From assembly GCA_963740675.1 (NCBI GenBank), contig CAVUFS010000010.1, positions 108,193 through 172,192 of the forward strand: a DNA stretch of 64,000 nt, in the 5' to 3' direction. This document shows, piece after piece, positions 45,190 to 53,250 of this stretch (the first letter of the stretch is position 1; each line of letters begins with the position of its first letter). Below the pieces are notes generated by a model. That model saw only the letters and a program-made list of their open reading frames with translations, was not told the DNA's origin and searched no databases. The position numbers and the translations under genes are program-made. This DNA is from CAIKMD01 sp963740675 (lineage in GTDB: Bacteria > Pseudomonadota > Alphaproteobacteria > ATCC43930 > CGMCC-115725).

Positions 45190-46119
45190 TCAGCCTTCGG
45201 AACTATGGGCGACAACCAGCGCACGCCAGGACGGCAGGTCGTCGAGCCGCTCGCTCAGCGCCTCGCAGCTTTCGGCAGGCAAGCGCAAAAGCGGCGGCAA
45301 AACCTCGCGCCAACTTGGGCGATCCGTGATCTGCGCGAGCATTTCTTTTTGGGCCTGCGGCGTTGGGTAGTGATCGAAGACCTGGCGCAACATGGTTAAC
45401 GCTTTCTGCAGCCCGTCCGCCTCGCGGCTTTCCCATTCCTCATAGACCGCGCCGGCCAGCGGCGCGGTGACGTTGATCGTCGCCGAGATGCAGCCCTGGC
45501 CGCCGGCGCGCAACGCCTCCAGCAAGAAACGTTCGGTGCCGGAAAAGATCGCGAGCTCGGGGAAGCCCGCGATCAGCGCTTTCGTCGTGTGCCAGTCACC
45601 GGCGCCGTTCTGCACCCCGGCGATGACCGCGCCGAATTCGCGCCGCAGCCGGGTGATCAGCGCGTCGGTGATGGGCGCGCCCGAGGCTTGCGGCCGGTGA
45701 TGCAGCAAAGCCCGCATTCCCGGTGCGCCGACCCGCTCGATCAGCGCGGCGTAGAAGCGGAAGAGCCCGTCCTCGCCCGTGTCGCGGTAATAGAACGGCG
45801 GCAGCAGCAATACGCCGGCCGCGCCCGCGGCGACGATCGCTTTGGTGAGCGTCACCGCTTCGTCGAGCGCGCAAGAGCCGCCGCCAATGATCATTTGCGA
45901 CAGCGGCAAGCCGGCGCTTCCGGCCTCTTCGATCATGCCGAGGCGCTGGCGCAGCGACAGCGAATTCGCCTCGCCGGCGGTGGCGAGCATGACAAGCCCG
46001 CTGCAACCGTTGTTCAGCAGCCAGCGGCAATGCGCGCTCAGCGTTTTGATGTCGGGCTCCAGCGCCTCGGTGAAGGGCGTCACCAAAGCGGCCAAGACGC
46101 CGTGCGGCAAATCGGTCAT
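45190..46119 (-). CDS. DapA-family (dihydrodipicolinate synthase-like) protein lacking the Schiff-base lysine
   Basis: A 309-residue TIM-barrel protein of the DapA/N-acetylneuraminate lyase family. It has the family opening GVLAALVTPF, ATAGE near residue 46, and LLLPPFYYRDT near 105. The strand that normally carries the catalytic lysine (GxKDSSGD) reads AGVQNGAGDW, so the lysine is Gln170. The tyrosine of the YNxP motif is also missing (LLHHRPQ, near 139). The barrel appears otherwise complete. It is probably not an aldolase of the usual type. The extended frame to 46293 translates tandem repeats; ATG 46119 is the likely start. Confidence 0.82.
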   Translation of the reverse strand: MTDLPHGVLAALVTPFTEALEPDIKTLSAHCRWLLNNGCSGLVMLATAGEANSLSLRQRLGMIEEAGSAGLPLSQMIIGGGSCALDEAVTLTKAIVAAGAAGVLLLPPFYYRDTGEDGLFRFYAALIERVGAPGMRALLHHRPQASGAPITDALITRLRREFGAVIAGVQNGAGDWHTTKALIAGFPELAIFSGTERFLLEALRAGGQGCISATINVTAPLAGAVYEEWESREADGLQKALTMLRQVFDHYPTPQAQKEMLAQITDRPSWREVLPPLLRLPAESCEALSERLDDLPSWRALVVAHSSEG

Positions 46120-46156
46120 GGCATACCTCGCGGCCCCATCTTGTGACAGAATGCGC

Positions 46157-46227
46157 GCGCCCGGAAGGGCATAAGAGGAGCGCCCGGCAAGGGCGGAGAG
46201 GCAGCGCCCCAAAAGGGCGGAGAGGCA
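46157..46227. repeat. Three tandem copies of a ~24-base unit upstream of the NadQ-like gene
   Basis: Units begin GCGCCC at 46157, 46180 and 46204, with the pattern GCGCCCggcaAGGGCGGAGAGGCA. The last two copies share a 16-base identical block (AAGGGCGGAGAGGCAG). The array ends four bases before the GTG of the regulator gene, so it forms its leader. Related units in inverted orientation lie at 48990-49070 on the other side of hyuB. Confidence 0.7.
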
Positions 46228-46231
46228 GAGG

Positions 46232-47155
46232 GTGAGCGTTTCGGAAAGCGGCGCGATCGAGATCGACCTGACCGCCGTGCTGGTCGCGGTCACGGAGGAC
46301 GAGCCGCGCGTGCTGACGATCCAGGACGGACGCGCGCTGCCCTCGGGCCCGTTCGAATCCGGCCATCGCTCGCTGCAGACGGGGCTGCGCTCCTGGGTCG
46401 AGCGGCAAACCCATCATCCGCTCGATTATGTCGAGCAGCTCTACACCTTTGCCGACCGCGATCGGACCCTTGATGGCGCGCGGGTCATCGCGATCTCCTA
46501 TCTCGGCCTGACGCGCGAAGCCAAGGCGACCGGCGAGCAGGACCCCGGCTGGCGCAACTGGTATCGCTATCTGCCGTGGGAGGATTGGCGCGAAGGCCCG
46601 CCCGGTTTCATGCCGGCGGTGGAAAAGCGCCTCGATGCCTGGGCGGCGGCAGCCAGCGATCCGGCGCAACGCCGCACGCGGCAGCAACGTGTCGACGCGG
46701 CGTTCGCATTCTCGGACAAGCGCTGGAACGAAGAGCTGGTGCTACAGCGCTACGAGCTGCTTTACGAGGCGCAGCTCGTGCCCGAAGCCGGCCGCGCCAA
46801 ATCGATTCCCGATCCGCTGCCGGGCGAGCCGATGATGCATGACCATCGCCGCATCCTCGCGACCGGCATCGCGCGGCTGCGTGCCAAGATCAAATACCGC
46901 CCGGTGGTGTTCGAACTCATGCCCGAAAGCTTCACGCTGCTCGATTTGCAGCGCGCGGTCGAAGCGCTGGCGGGCTTGCGGCTGCACAAACAGAATTTCC
47001 GCCGCTTGGTCGAGCAGCAAGGCCTCGTCGAAGAGACGGGTAAGGTCTCGACGGAAACCGGCGGCCGGCCGGCGAAGCTGATGCGCTTCCGCCGCGAGGT
47101 GCTGCTCGAGCGCGCGATCTCCGGCGCTCGGCTGCCGGTCGTGCGCTCGGCCTAG
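46232..47155 (+). CDS. nadQ: COG4111 / NrtR-type Nudix-related transcription factor, NadQ-like NAD regulator
   Basis: A 307-residue protein with an N-terminal Nudix-like domain (about 8-150) and a C-terminal winged helix (about 215-300, ending GGRPAKLMRFRREVL). The Nudix catalytic box is degenerate: the RExxEE core is replaced by LRSWVERQT, which suggests ligand binding without hydrolysis. This group was predicted by comparative genomics (from memory) to control NAD synthesis in alphaproteobacteria. Its locus here, two genes from nadA-nadC, and the palindromic site before nadA support that. The GTG start follows the tandem repeats closely. Confidence 0.78.
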   Translation: MSVSESGAIEIDLTAVLVAVTEDEPRVLTIQDGRALPSGPFESGHRSLQTGLRSWVERQTHHPLDYVEQLYTFADRDRTLDGARVIAISYLGLTREAKATGEQDPGWRNWYRYLPWEDWREGPPGFMPAVEKRLDAWAAAASDPAQRRTRQQRVDAAFAFSDKRWNEELVLQRYELLYEAQLVPEAGRAKSIPDPLPGEPMMHDHRRILATGIARLRAKIKYRPVVFELMPESFTLLDLQRAVEALAGLRLHKQNFRRLVEQQGLVEETGKVSTETGGRPAKLMRFRREVLLERAISGARLPVVRSA

Positions 47156-48931
47156 CTACTCCGCAGGAACGCTTTCGGCTTCGCTGGTGCGCGTGGCTTT
47201 GAGCTTCGCGCGTTGTGCCGCCGTCGCCGCTTCGTCGACCGAGAGATCGTCGTTGACGACGACGCCGTAGAAATTCGCCGCCGCTTCGCGGGTGACGAAT
47301 TCGTTCAGCACGTCATCGCGCACGCGCGCAATCTCGCGCTCCAGTGGATCGCCCCAACCGCCGCCGCCGCCGGTGCGCGTGAAGACGACGCTCTCGGCCG
47401 GCAACGGCGTGCGGAAGCCATAGGTCGGCTTCAAGTCGTTGTCGCCCGGCTTCTGCACGAAGCATTCGGAATACGTGCCGTTCATGCCGCCCCAAAGGCC
47501 CCAGGGCGGGCAGTTGCGGCGGTCGGATTGTTGCAGATTCCAGCGGCCGTCGATCAGGCTGCGCGAGCGGACGAGCAAGCCGACGCCGCCGCGGTATTTG
47601 CCCGGACCGCCGCTATCCGGCCGGAAGCCGCGATTCTCGATGAGGATCGGCACTTTCAATTCCATGCCCTCGATCGAGCCGTTGCGCACGTCGCCCTGGC
47701 AGATCGAGACGCTGCCGTTCTCGCCATCCTCGGTCGGGCGGCCGCCCCAGCCGGCGCCTTCGATCGATTGCGTGACAAAGCGGCGGTTGGTCTTGGGATC
47801 GACGCCGGCGAAGATGATCGAGCCGCCGCCCATCACGCCGTGATGCGCCGCCGGCACCCGGTCGGGCATCGCCGGCGCGAGCGAGCGCACGATCACATCG
47901 ACAACGGTCGGCAGGATACGGCTCCAGCCAGTCATTGGCGCCGGGTAGCGTGCCATCATGATTGTGCCTTCCGGCAGCACGATATCGAGCGCGCGGAACG
48001 AGCCTTCATTCACGGGCGCCAACGGTTGGGTCAGCGCTTTGTAAGCGATGCGCGCGCCGGCGAGCGTGCGAGAGTTGAGTCCGCGCTGCCGCTCTTTCGC
48101 ACAGCCGGACAGATCGATGATCATGCTGCCGCGCTCGACCGTGACCTTGGCGTGGATGTCGACGCGCTGAATGCCGGCTGGCGTCGTGTCGTCGAGGAAG
48201 GCCGAGGCTTCGTAAACCCCGTCTTTAATCTGAGAAACAACCGCGCGGCATTTCGCTTCGGTCTCGTCGAAGATGCGCGCGACGGCGCCCTGCATGGTGT
48301 CCTTGCCGTAGCGCTGGAAAAGTTCGTCGACGCGACGCAGCGCCAGCCGGCAAGCCGCGATCTGTGAGCGCAGATCGCCCATCGAGCTTTCCGGGAAGCG
48401 GATATTGTCGCGGATCACCGTATGGAGCGTCTCGTCAAGCACATCGCCGCGATAGAGCTTCAACTGATTGAGCTGCAGCCCTTCCTGCCAGGGATCGGGA
48501 CAATCGGCGCCCGCGCCGAAACCGGTGCTCGTGCCGCCGATGTCGATCCAATGCGCGCGCACCATCGAGAAGAGCTGCAACTCGCCCTCGTAGAAATAGG
48601 GCATGTAGATGACGATGTTGTTGAGGTGCTGCCCGGCGACGGCCTGGTGATTCATGATGATCACGTCGCCCGGCGCGAAGCCTTCGCGGCTGTATTTCTT
48701 CACGCCGTCGGTGATGATGATGCCGAGATCGGCGACAAAATGCGAAACGCCGCCCACATTCTGGCAGAGCAGCTCGCCATCGGCGTTGACGAGGGCGGTA
48801 CAGAAATCGCGCACCTCGTAGATCATCATGTTGTAGGAGGTGCGCTGTAGATCGGCGGCCATCTCGTTCGAGATCGCCGGCAACGCGTTGCGGATGACCT
48901 CGAGCGTCACCGGATCCAAACTCACCGCCAT
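47156..48931 (-). CDS. hyuB: Hydantoinase B / oxoprolinase family protein, without an adjacent A subunit
   Basis: A 591-residue HyuB-type protein opening LDPVTLEVIRNALPAISNEMAADLQRTSYN. The characteristic DVIIMNHQAVAGQHLNN, HWIDIGGTSTGFGAG and GGTSxG-like segments follow, ending with the TGGGGGWGDPLER loop. HyuB normally pairs with HyuA as an ATP-dependent hydantoinase, acetone carboxylase-like or 5-oxoprolinase enzyme. No hyuA lies in the window. ATG 48931 follows a GGGAGGG site; the longer frame to 48970 adds unrelated residues. The partner may be encoded elsewhere. Confidence 0.9.
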   Translation of the reverse strand: MAVSLDPVTLEVIRNALPAISNEMAADLQRTSYNMMIYEVRDFCTALVNADGELLCQNVGGVSHFVADLGIIITDGVKKYSREGFAPGDVIIMNHQAVAGQHLNNIVIYMPYFYEGELQLFSMVRAHWIDIGGTSTGFGAGADCPDPWQEGLQLNQLKLYRGDVLDETLHTVIRDNIRFPESSMGDLRSQIAACRLALRRVDELFQRYGKDTMQGAVARIFDETEAKCRAVVSQIKDGVYEASAFLDDTTPAGIQRVDIHAKVTVERGSMIIDLSGCAKERQRGLNSRTLAGARIAYKALTQPLAPVNEGSFRALDIVLPEGTIMMARYPAPMTGWSRILPTVVDVIVRSLAPAMPDRVPAAHHGVMGGGSIIFAGVDPKTNRRFVTQSIEGAGWGGRPTEDGENGSVSICQGDVRNGSIEGMELKVPILIENRGFRPDSGGPGKYRGGVGLLVRSRSLIDGRWNLQQSDRRNCPPWGLWGGMNGTYSECFVQKPGDNDLKPTYGFRTPLPAESVVFTRTGGGGGWGDPLEREIARVRDDVLNEFVTREAAANFYGVVVNDDLSVDEAATAAQRAKLKATRTSEAESVPAE

Positions 48932-48989
48932 CGACCGACCCTCCCCACAAAAAAACGTTATCCCACTCAAACCGATGACGGGGCTGGCC

Positions 48990-49070
48990 GCAAGGGTTTC
49001 CGCCCTTTAGGGCCGCGGCGAGGGTTTCCCGGGGCGCTGAACTCCCTTGCACGGGGCGCTGGGCTCCGCA
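48990..49070. repeat. GC-rich degenerate repeats between hyuB and nadA
   Basis: Blocks AAGGGTTTCCGCCC and GAGGGTTTCCCGGG, and GGGGCGCT twice (49031-49038 and 49053-49060, 22 bases apart), are seen. On the opposite strand they read as GCGCCCC...AGGG units like those at 46157-46227. They may be the same repeat family placed on both sides of the nadQ-hyuB pair. Confidence 0.5.
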
Positions 49071-49081
49071 ACTCGTACCCC

Positions 49082-49109
49082 TTGATCTTATGCTCAGCGA
49101 TAGTATATC
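49082..49109 (+). promoter_or_regulatory. Predicted nadA promoter
   Basis: TTGATC (49082-49087) and TATATC (49104-49109) are separated by 16 bases. The half-site TTATGCTCA falls in the spacer, and the full palindrome lies 12-26 bases downstream of the -10 box, near the expected transcription start. This is the layout of a repressed promoter. Confidence 0.5.
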
Positions 49110-49138
49110 TTTAACGAAATTGCTCATAATGAGCATAA
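49088..49138. promoter_or_regulatory. Probable NadQ operator upstream of nadA
   Basis: A perfect 15-base palindrome TGCTCATAATGAGCA is at 49121-49135. Its right half extends to TGAGCATAA (49130-49138), and the exact reverse complement TTATGCTCA occurs at 49088-49096. One full site plus one outlying half-site overlap the predicted promoter. The nearby NadQ-like regulator is the obvious candidate to bind it. Confidence 0.65.
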
Positions 49139-49158
49139 GGCATCTAGGGGAAACTGCC

Positions 49159-50124
49159 GTGCCCGATACTGCGCTGCTCTATGACCGCGTCAAAACCTTC
49201 ATTCCGCCGATGGAATGGGGCGTCTTTGCCGAGGACATCGATGCGATCCTGGCGCTGAAGCGTCAGCGCAACGCCGTCCTGTTGGCGCATAACTACCAGA
49301 CGCCGGAGATTTTCCACTGCGTTGCCGACATCACCGGCGACAGCCTCGCCCTCGCGCGCGAGGCGCAGAAGACGGAAGCCTCGGTCATCGTGCTCGCCGG
49401 CGTCCATTTCATGGCCGAGACGGCGAAGCTGCTTAATCCCGATAAGACGGTGCTGATCCCCGATATGCGCGCCGGCTGCTCGCTGGCCGAATCGATCACG
49501 GCCGAGGACGTGCGGCTAATGCGCCAGCGTTATCCCGGCCGGCCGGTGATCACCTATGTGAACACCTCGGCGGCGGTGAAGGCCGAGAGTGATATCTGCT
49601 GCACCTCGGGCAATGCGAAGAAGGTCGTCGAGTCCCTCGGCGTGCCCGAAGTGATCATGCTGCCCGACGAATACCTGGCGCAGAACGTCGCCAAGGAGAC
49701 GAAGGTCAAGATCATCGCCTGGAAAGGCCATTGCGAGGTGCATGAGCGCTTCACCGCGGCTGAAATCCGCGAGTTGCGCGCGAGCCATCCGGGCATTGTT
49801 GTGCTGGCGCATCCCGAATGTCCGCCCGATGTCGTGGCCGAGGCGGATTTCGCCGGCTCGACCGCGGCGATGAGCGATTATGTCGCCGAGCGCCACCCGC
49901 GCCGCGTGGTGCTGATGACCGAATGCTCGATGAGCGACAACGTCGCGCTTCAGCATCCGACCACCGAATTCGTGCGGCCGTGCAATCTCTGCCCGCATAT
50001 GAAGCGTATCACCCTGCCGAAGATCCGCCAGGCGCTTGAGACGATGCAGCATGAGGTGACGATCGATCCGGCGCTCGCCGCCCGCGCGCGGCTCGCGGTC
50101 GAGCGCATGCTCGCGATCCGCTGA
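49159..50124 (+). CDS. nadA: Quinolinate synthase
   Basis: A 321-residue [4Fe-4S] enzyme that condenses iminoaspartate with dihydroxyacetone phosphate to quinolinate. Cluster cysteines are visible in RAGCSLAES, DICCTSGNA and NLCPHMKRI, and substrate motifs include HNYQTPEIFHCVAD and ITYVNTSAAVKAESD. GTG 49159, after AGGGGAAAC, gives the family N terminus. An upstream in-frame ATG at 49129 lies inside the operator palindrome and is unlikely. nadC follows after ten bases. nadB is absent from the window. Confidence 0.94.
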   Translation: MPDTALLYDRVKTFIPPMEWGVFAEDIDAILALKRQRNAVLLAHNYQTPEIFHCVADITGDSLALAREAQKTEASVIVLAGVHFMAETAKLLNPDKTVLIPDMRAGCSLAESITAEDVRLMRQRYPGRPVITYVNTSAAVKAESDICCTSGNAKKVVESLGVPEVIMLPDEYLAQNVAKETKVKIIAWKGHCEVHERFTAAEIRELRASHPGIVVLAHPECPPDVVAEADFAGSTAAMSDYVAERHPRRVVLMTECSMSDNVALQHPTTEFVRPCNLCPHMKRITLPKIRQALETMQHEVTIDPALAARARLAVERMLAIR

Positions 50125-50134
50125 GGCCGCCATC

Positions 50135-50983
50135 ATGACGGTATCGCCGCTGCCGCGCTTGATGATCGAAGACCAGGTGCGGGCGGCGCTGCTCGAAGAT
50201 CTCGGCCGCGCCGGCGACATCACCACCGACGCGATCATCCCGCCGACCGAGACGGCAAAGGTAGCGCTGGTCGCGCGCAAAGCCGGCGTCGTCGCCGGGC
50301 TCGATGTCGCGTTGCTCGCGTTCTCGCTGATCGATCCGTCGATCAAGGCGCAGATCGAAAAGCCCGATGGCAGCCGCCTCGCCAAGGGCGATACGATCGC
50401 GACGATCGCCGGACCGGTGCGCGGCATCCTCACCGCCGAACGCGTGGCGCTGAATTTCCTCTGCCATCTCTCCGGCGTTGCGTCGGCGACGCGCGGCGTG
50501 GTCGATGCGGTTGCGGGCACCAAGGCGCGCGTGATCTGCACGCGCAAGACGATCCCCGGCCTGCGCAATCTCCAGAAATACGCGATCCGCGTCGGCGGCG
50601 GCTTCAATCACCGCTTCGGCCTCGATGACGCGGTGCTGATCAAGGACAATCACATCGCTGCGGCCGGCGGCATCAAGCCGGCGGTGGAGCGCGCCCGCGC
50701 CGCGATCGGCCACCTCGTCAAGATCGAGCTCGAAGTCGACACGCTCGCCCAGCTCGAAGAGGCGCTCGCGGTCGGCGCCGATGCGATCCTCCTCGACAAC
50801 ATGAATGTCGATCAGATGCGCGAGGCCGTTGGCGTCGTGAAAGGCCGCGCCGTCACCGAAGCCTCGGGCGGCATCACGCCGACCACCGCGCCGGCGATTG
50901 CAAAGGCCGGCGTCGACCTCCTCTCGCTCGGCTGGCTGACCCACAGCGTCCAACAGCTCGATATCGGCCTCGACTATTTGTGA
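50135..50983 (+). CDS. nadC: Nicotinate-nucleotide pyrophosphorylase (carboxylating)
   Basis: A 282-residue quinolinate phosphoribosyltransferase. Family motifs include EDLGRAGDITTDAI, ERVALNFLCHLSGVAT-like sequence, CTRKTIPGLRNLQKYAIRVGGGFNHRFGLDDAVLIKDNH (split by conserved Arg/His/Lys residues), and the C-terminal SGGITP and SLGWLTHS. It converts quinolinate and PRPP to nicotinate mononucleotide and CO2. It forms an operon with nadA and presumably shares the same regulator. Confidence 0.95.
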   Translation: MTVSPLPRLMIEDQVRAALLEDLGRAGDITTDAIIPPTETAKVALVARKAGVVAGLDVALLAFSLIDPSIKAQIEKPDGSRLAKGDTIATIAGPVRGILTAERVALNFLCHLSGVASATRGVVDAVAGTKARVICTRKTIPGLRNLQKYAIRVGGGFNHRFGLDDAVLIKDNHIAAAGGIKPAVERARAAIGHLVKIELEVDTLAQLEEALAVGADAILLDNMNVDQMREAVGVVKGRAVTEASGGITPTTAPAIAKAGVDLLSLGWLTHSVQQLDIGLDYL

Positions 50984-51069
50984 GACGGCGCGGTGATGAA
51001 GCGATAGCGCTTCGCTTTTCTCCTTTGCCGTTTAGCGGCGCACCCCAAAGCCCGCCCCCTATTTCGCGT

Positions 51070-51119
51070 CCCGCGGACTTGTTCCGCGGGTCCATGGATT
51101 GCCGGAACAAGTCCGGCAA
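51070..51119. repeat. Three-hairpin intergenic repeat
   Basis: Hairpin CCCGCGGA-cttgt-TCCGCGGG (51070-51090), the self-complementary TCCATGGA (51091-51098) and hairpin TTGCCGGA-acaag-TCCGGCAA (51099-51119) stand in a row. The two outer loops are complementary to each other. The layout matches the repeats at 58.5 and 59.3 kb, but the CGTCA/TGACG outer ends are not seen. Confidence 0.6.
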
Positions 51120-51189
51120 AGGCGATAAGAGTAGGTGGATTTAAAAAGGGGCTAATCAATTCGCCCTTGGTATCCGCTATGATGTGCGC

Positions 51190-53249
51190 ATGAAATCGCG
51201 CTGGAGCGACGACGACGCGGAAGGGATGGTGCGGCGCTATGCCCAGCAGGGCATCGGCCGCGATCTCGCGCTGCGCGTTTATACATCGCGGCTTCTCGGC
51301 CAGGACCCGCTGCTCGTGCTGCATGGCGGCGGCAATACGTCGGTGAAGACCAAGGCGACCGATCTTGCCGGCGACGAGGTCGAGGTGCTTTGCGTCAAAG
51401 GCTCGGGCTGGGATATGGGCGATATCGAGCCCGCCGGCCTGCCGGCGGTGCGAATGAAGCCGCTCCTCAAACTGCGCGAACGCGACAAGCTCTCGGATGA
51501 AGACATGGTGCGCTATCAGCGCGCCAATCTGCTCGATCCCGGCGCGCCTAATCCGTCGGTCGAGACGTTGCTGCATGCGTTCCTCCCGCTGAAATATGTC
51601 GATCATACGCATTCGACGGCGGTGCTGAGCCTTGCCGATCAGCCGAATGCGGCCGAGCTTTGCGCCGAGATCTACGGCAAGCGTATGGGCTATGTGCCCT
51701 ACATCATGCCGGGCTTCGCGCTCGCCCAGAAAGCCGCCGAAGTGTTCGAGGCCGATCACGCGGTCGAAGGGCTGGTGCTGGAAAAGCACGGCATCTTCAC
51801 CTTCGGCGATGAGGCGCGCGAATCCTATGAGCGCATGATCGCGATGGTGACGCGCGCCGAAGAACGGCTCGCCAAGAATCGCAAAAGCGTCTTTGCCGCC
51901 GCGAAGCTGCCGAAGATGCTGGCGAGTGTCGCATCGGTGGCGCCGATCCTGCGCGGCGCCTGTTCCGAGCGCGATCCGAAGAACGAAGGCGCGTGGCGCC
52001 GGCTGGTGCTGGATTTCCGCAGCAACGCACCGATCATGGCTTATGTGAATGGCGCTGAGGTGAAGCGCTATTCGCAACAGGGTGTGGTCACGCCCGACCA
52101 CACGATCCGCACCAAGAACATCCCGCTGGTCGTGCCGGCACCCGATGCGAGCGATCTCGTCGGCTTCCGCGCGGCAGTGCGCCAGGCGACGGCGGATTTT
52201 GTCGCCGCCTATCACGTTTATTTCAAGCGCAACAATGAGGGCCGAGAGCCATCGAAGCGCGAGCTCGATCCGCTGCCGCGTGTCGCGCTGGTGCCGGGTA
52301 TCGGGCTTTTCGGTATGGGGCGCAGCAAGAAGGACGCGGCGATCGCCGCCGACATTGCCGAGAACACGGTGCTGACGATTACCGATGCCGAAACCATCGG
52401 GCACTTCGAAGCGTTGCCCGAAAGCGATCTCTTCGACATGGAATATTGGTCGCTCGAGCAGGCGAAGCTCGGCAGCGTTGCCGAGAAGCCGCTCGCGGGT
52501 CAGATCGCGGCGATCACCGGCGGCGCCGGCGCGATCGGTGCCGCTTGCGCCAAGCTCTTTAAAGACAACGGCGCCGAGATCGCGGTGCTCGATCGCGATG
52601 CTTCCGGCGCGCAAGCCGTCGCGAAAAAACTTGGCGGCGCAGCGCTTGGCATTGCTTGCGATGTCACCGATGAAGCGTCGGTACGCGATGCCTTCGAGAA
52701 AGTCGCGGCCCAATTCGGCGGGCTCGATATCGTCATCTCCAACGCCGGCGCGGCGTGGCAGGGCAAGATCGGCGCGGTCGAGGAAGCTGTGCTGCGCAAA
52801 GCTTCGAGCTCAATTTTTGGTCGCATCAGCGCGTCGCCCAGGCCGCGGTGAAGATCATGCTGGCGCAAGGAACAGGTGGTTGCCTGCTCTTCAACGTCTC
52901 GAAACAGGCGATCAATCCTGGCCCCGATTTTGGGCCCTACGGCTTACCGAAAGCGGCGACGCTCTTCCTGTCGCGGCAATACGCGCTCGATTATGGCAAG
53001 GAGGGCATCCGTGCCAATGCGGTCAACGCCGACCGAATTCGCAGCGGCTTGCTAACGCCCGAGATGATCGCCGAGCGCTCCAAGGCCCGCGGCCTCAGCG
53101 AAAAGGACTATCTCTCCGGCAATCTTCTCGGCCGCGAAGTCACGGCCGAAGATGTCGCGCAGGCTTTTCTGCACCAGGCGCTGTCGCTCAAGACCACAGC
53201 CGATGTCACGACCGTCGATGGCGGCAACATCGCCGCCGCTTTGCGCTAG
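51190..53249 (+). CDS. Bifunctional class II aldolase / short-chain dehydrogenase (RhaD-type), apparent frameshift
   Basis: About 686 residues when one base is added. The first half is a class II aldolase with the phosphate loop LHGGGNTS (about 45-51), zinc-ligand region VDHTHS (about 135-140) and LEKHGIF (about 195). The second half is an SDR domain with the TGGAGAIG cofactor motif (about 438-445), NAG, the active-site YGLPKAA and the C-terminal VDGG. The first frame is good to EEAVLRK; from 52801 the protein continues in another frame as SFELNFWSHQR to 53249. A base missing from the AAA at 52798-52800 explains it. Such fused enzymes oxidise sugars or lactaldehyde; the substrate is unknown. 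Confidence 0.88.
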
Positions 53250-53250
53250 T

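Noticed and set aside
46157..46227. Possible CRISPR array
   Set aside because: Units are contiguous tandem repeats without unique spacers and there are no cas genes.
46120..46293. N-terminal extension of the DapA-like protein
   Set aside because: It translates the tandem 24-base repeats into a repetitive peptide. The barrel begins at ATG 46119.
49129..49161. ATG 49129 as the nadA start
   Set aside because: It lies inside the operator palindrome and has no ribosome site; GTG 49159 has one and matches the family N terminus.
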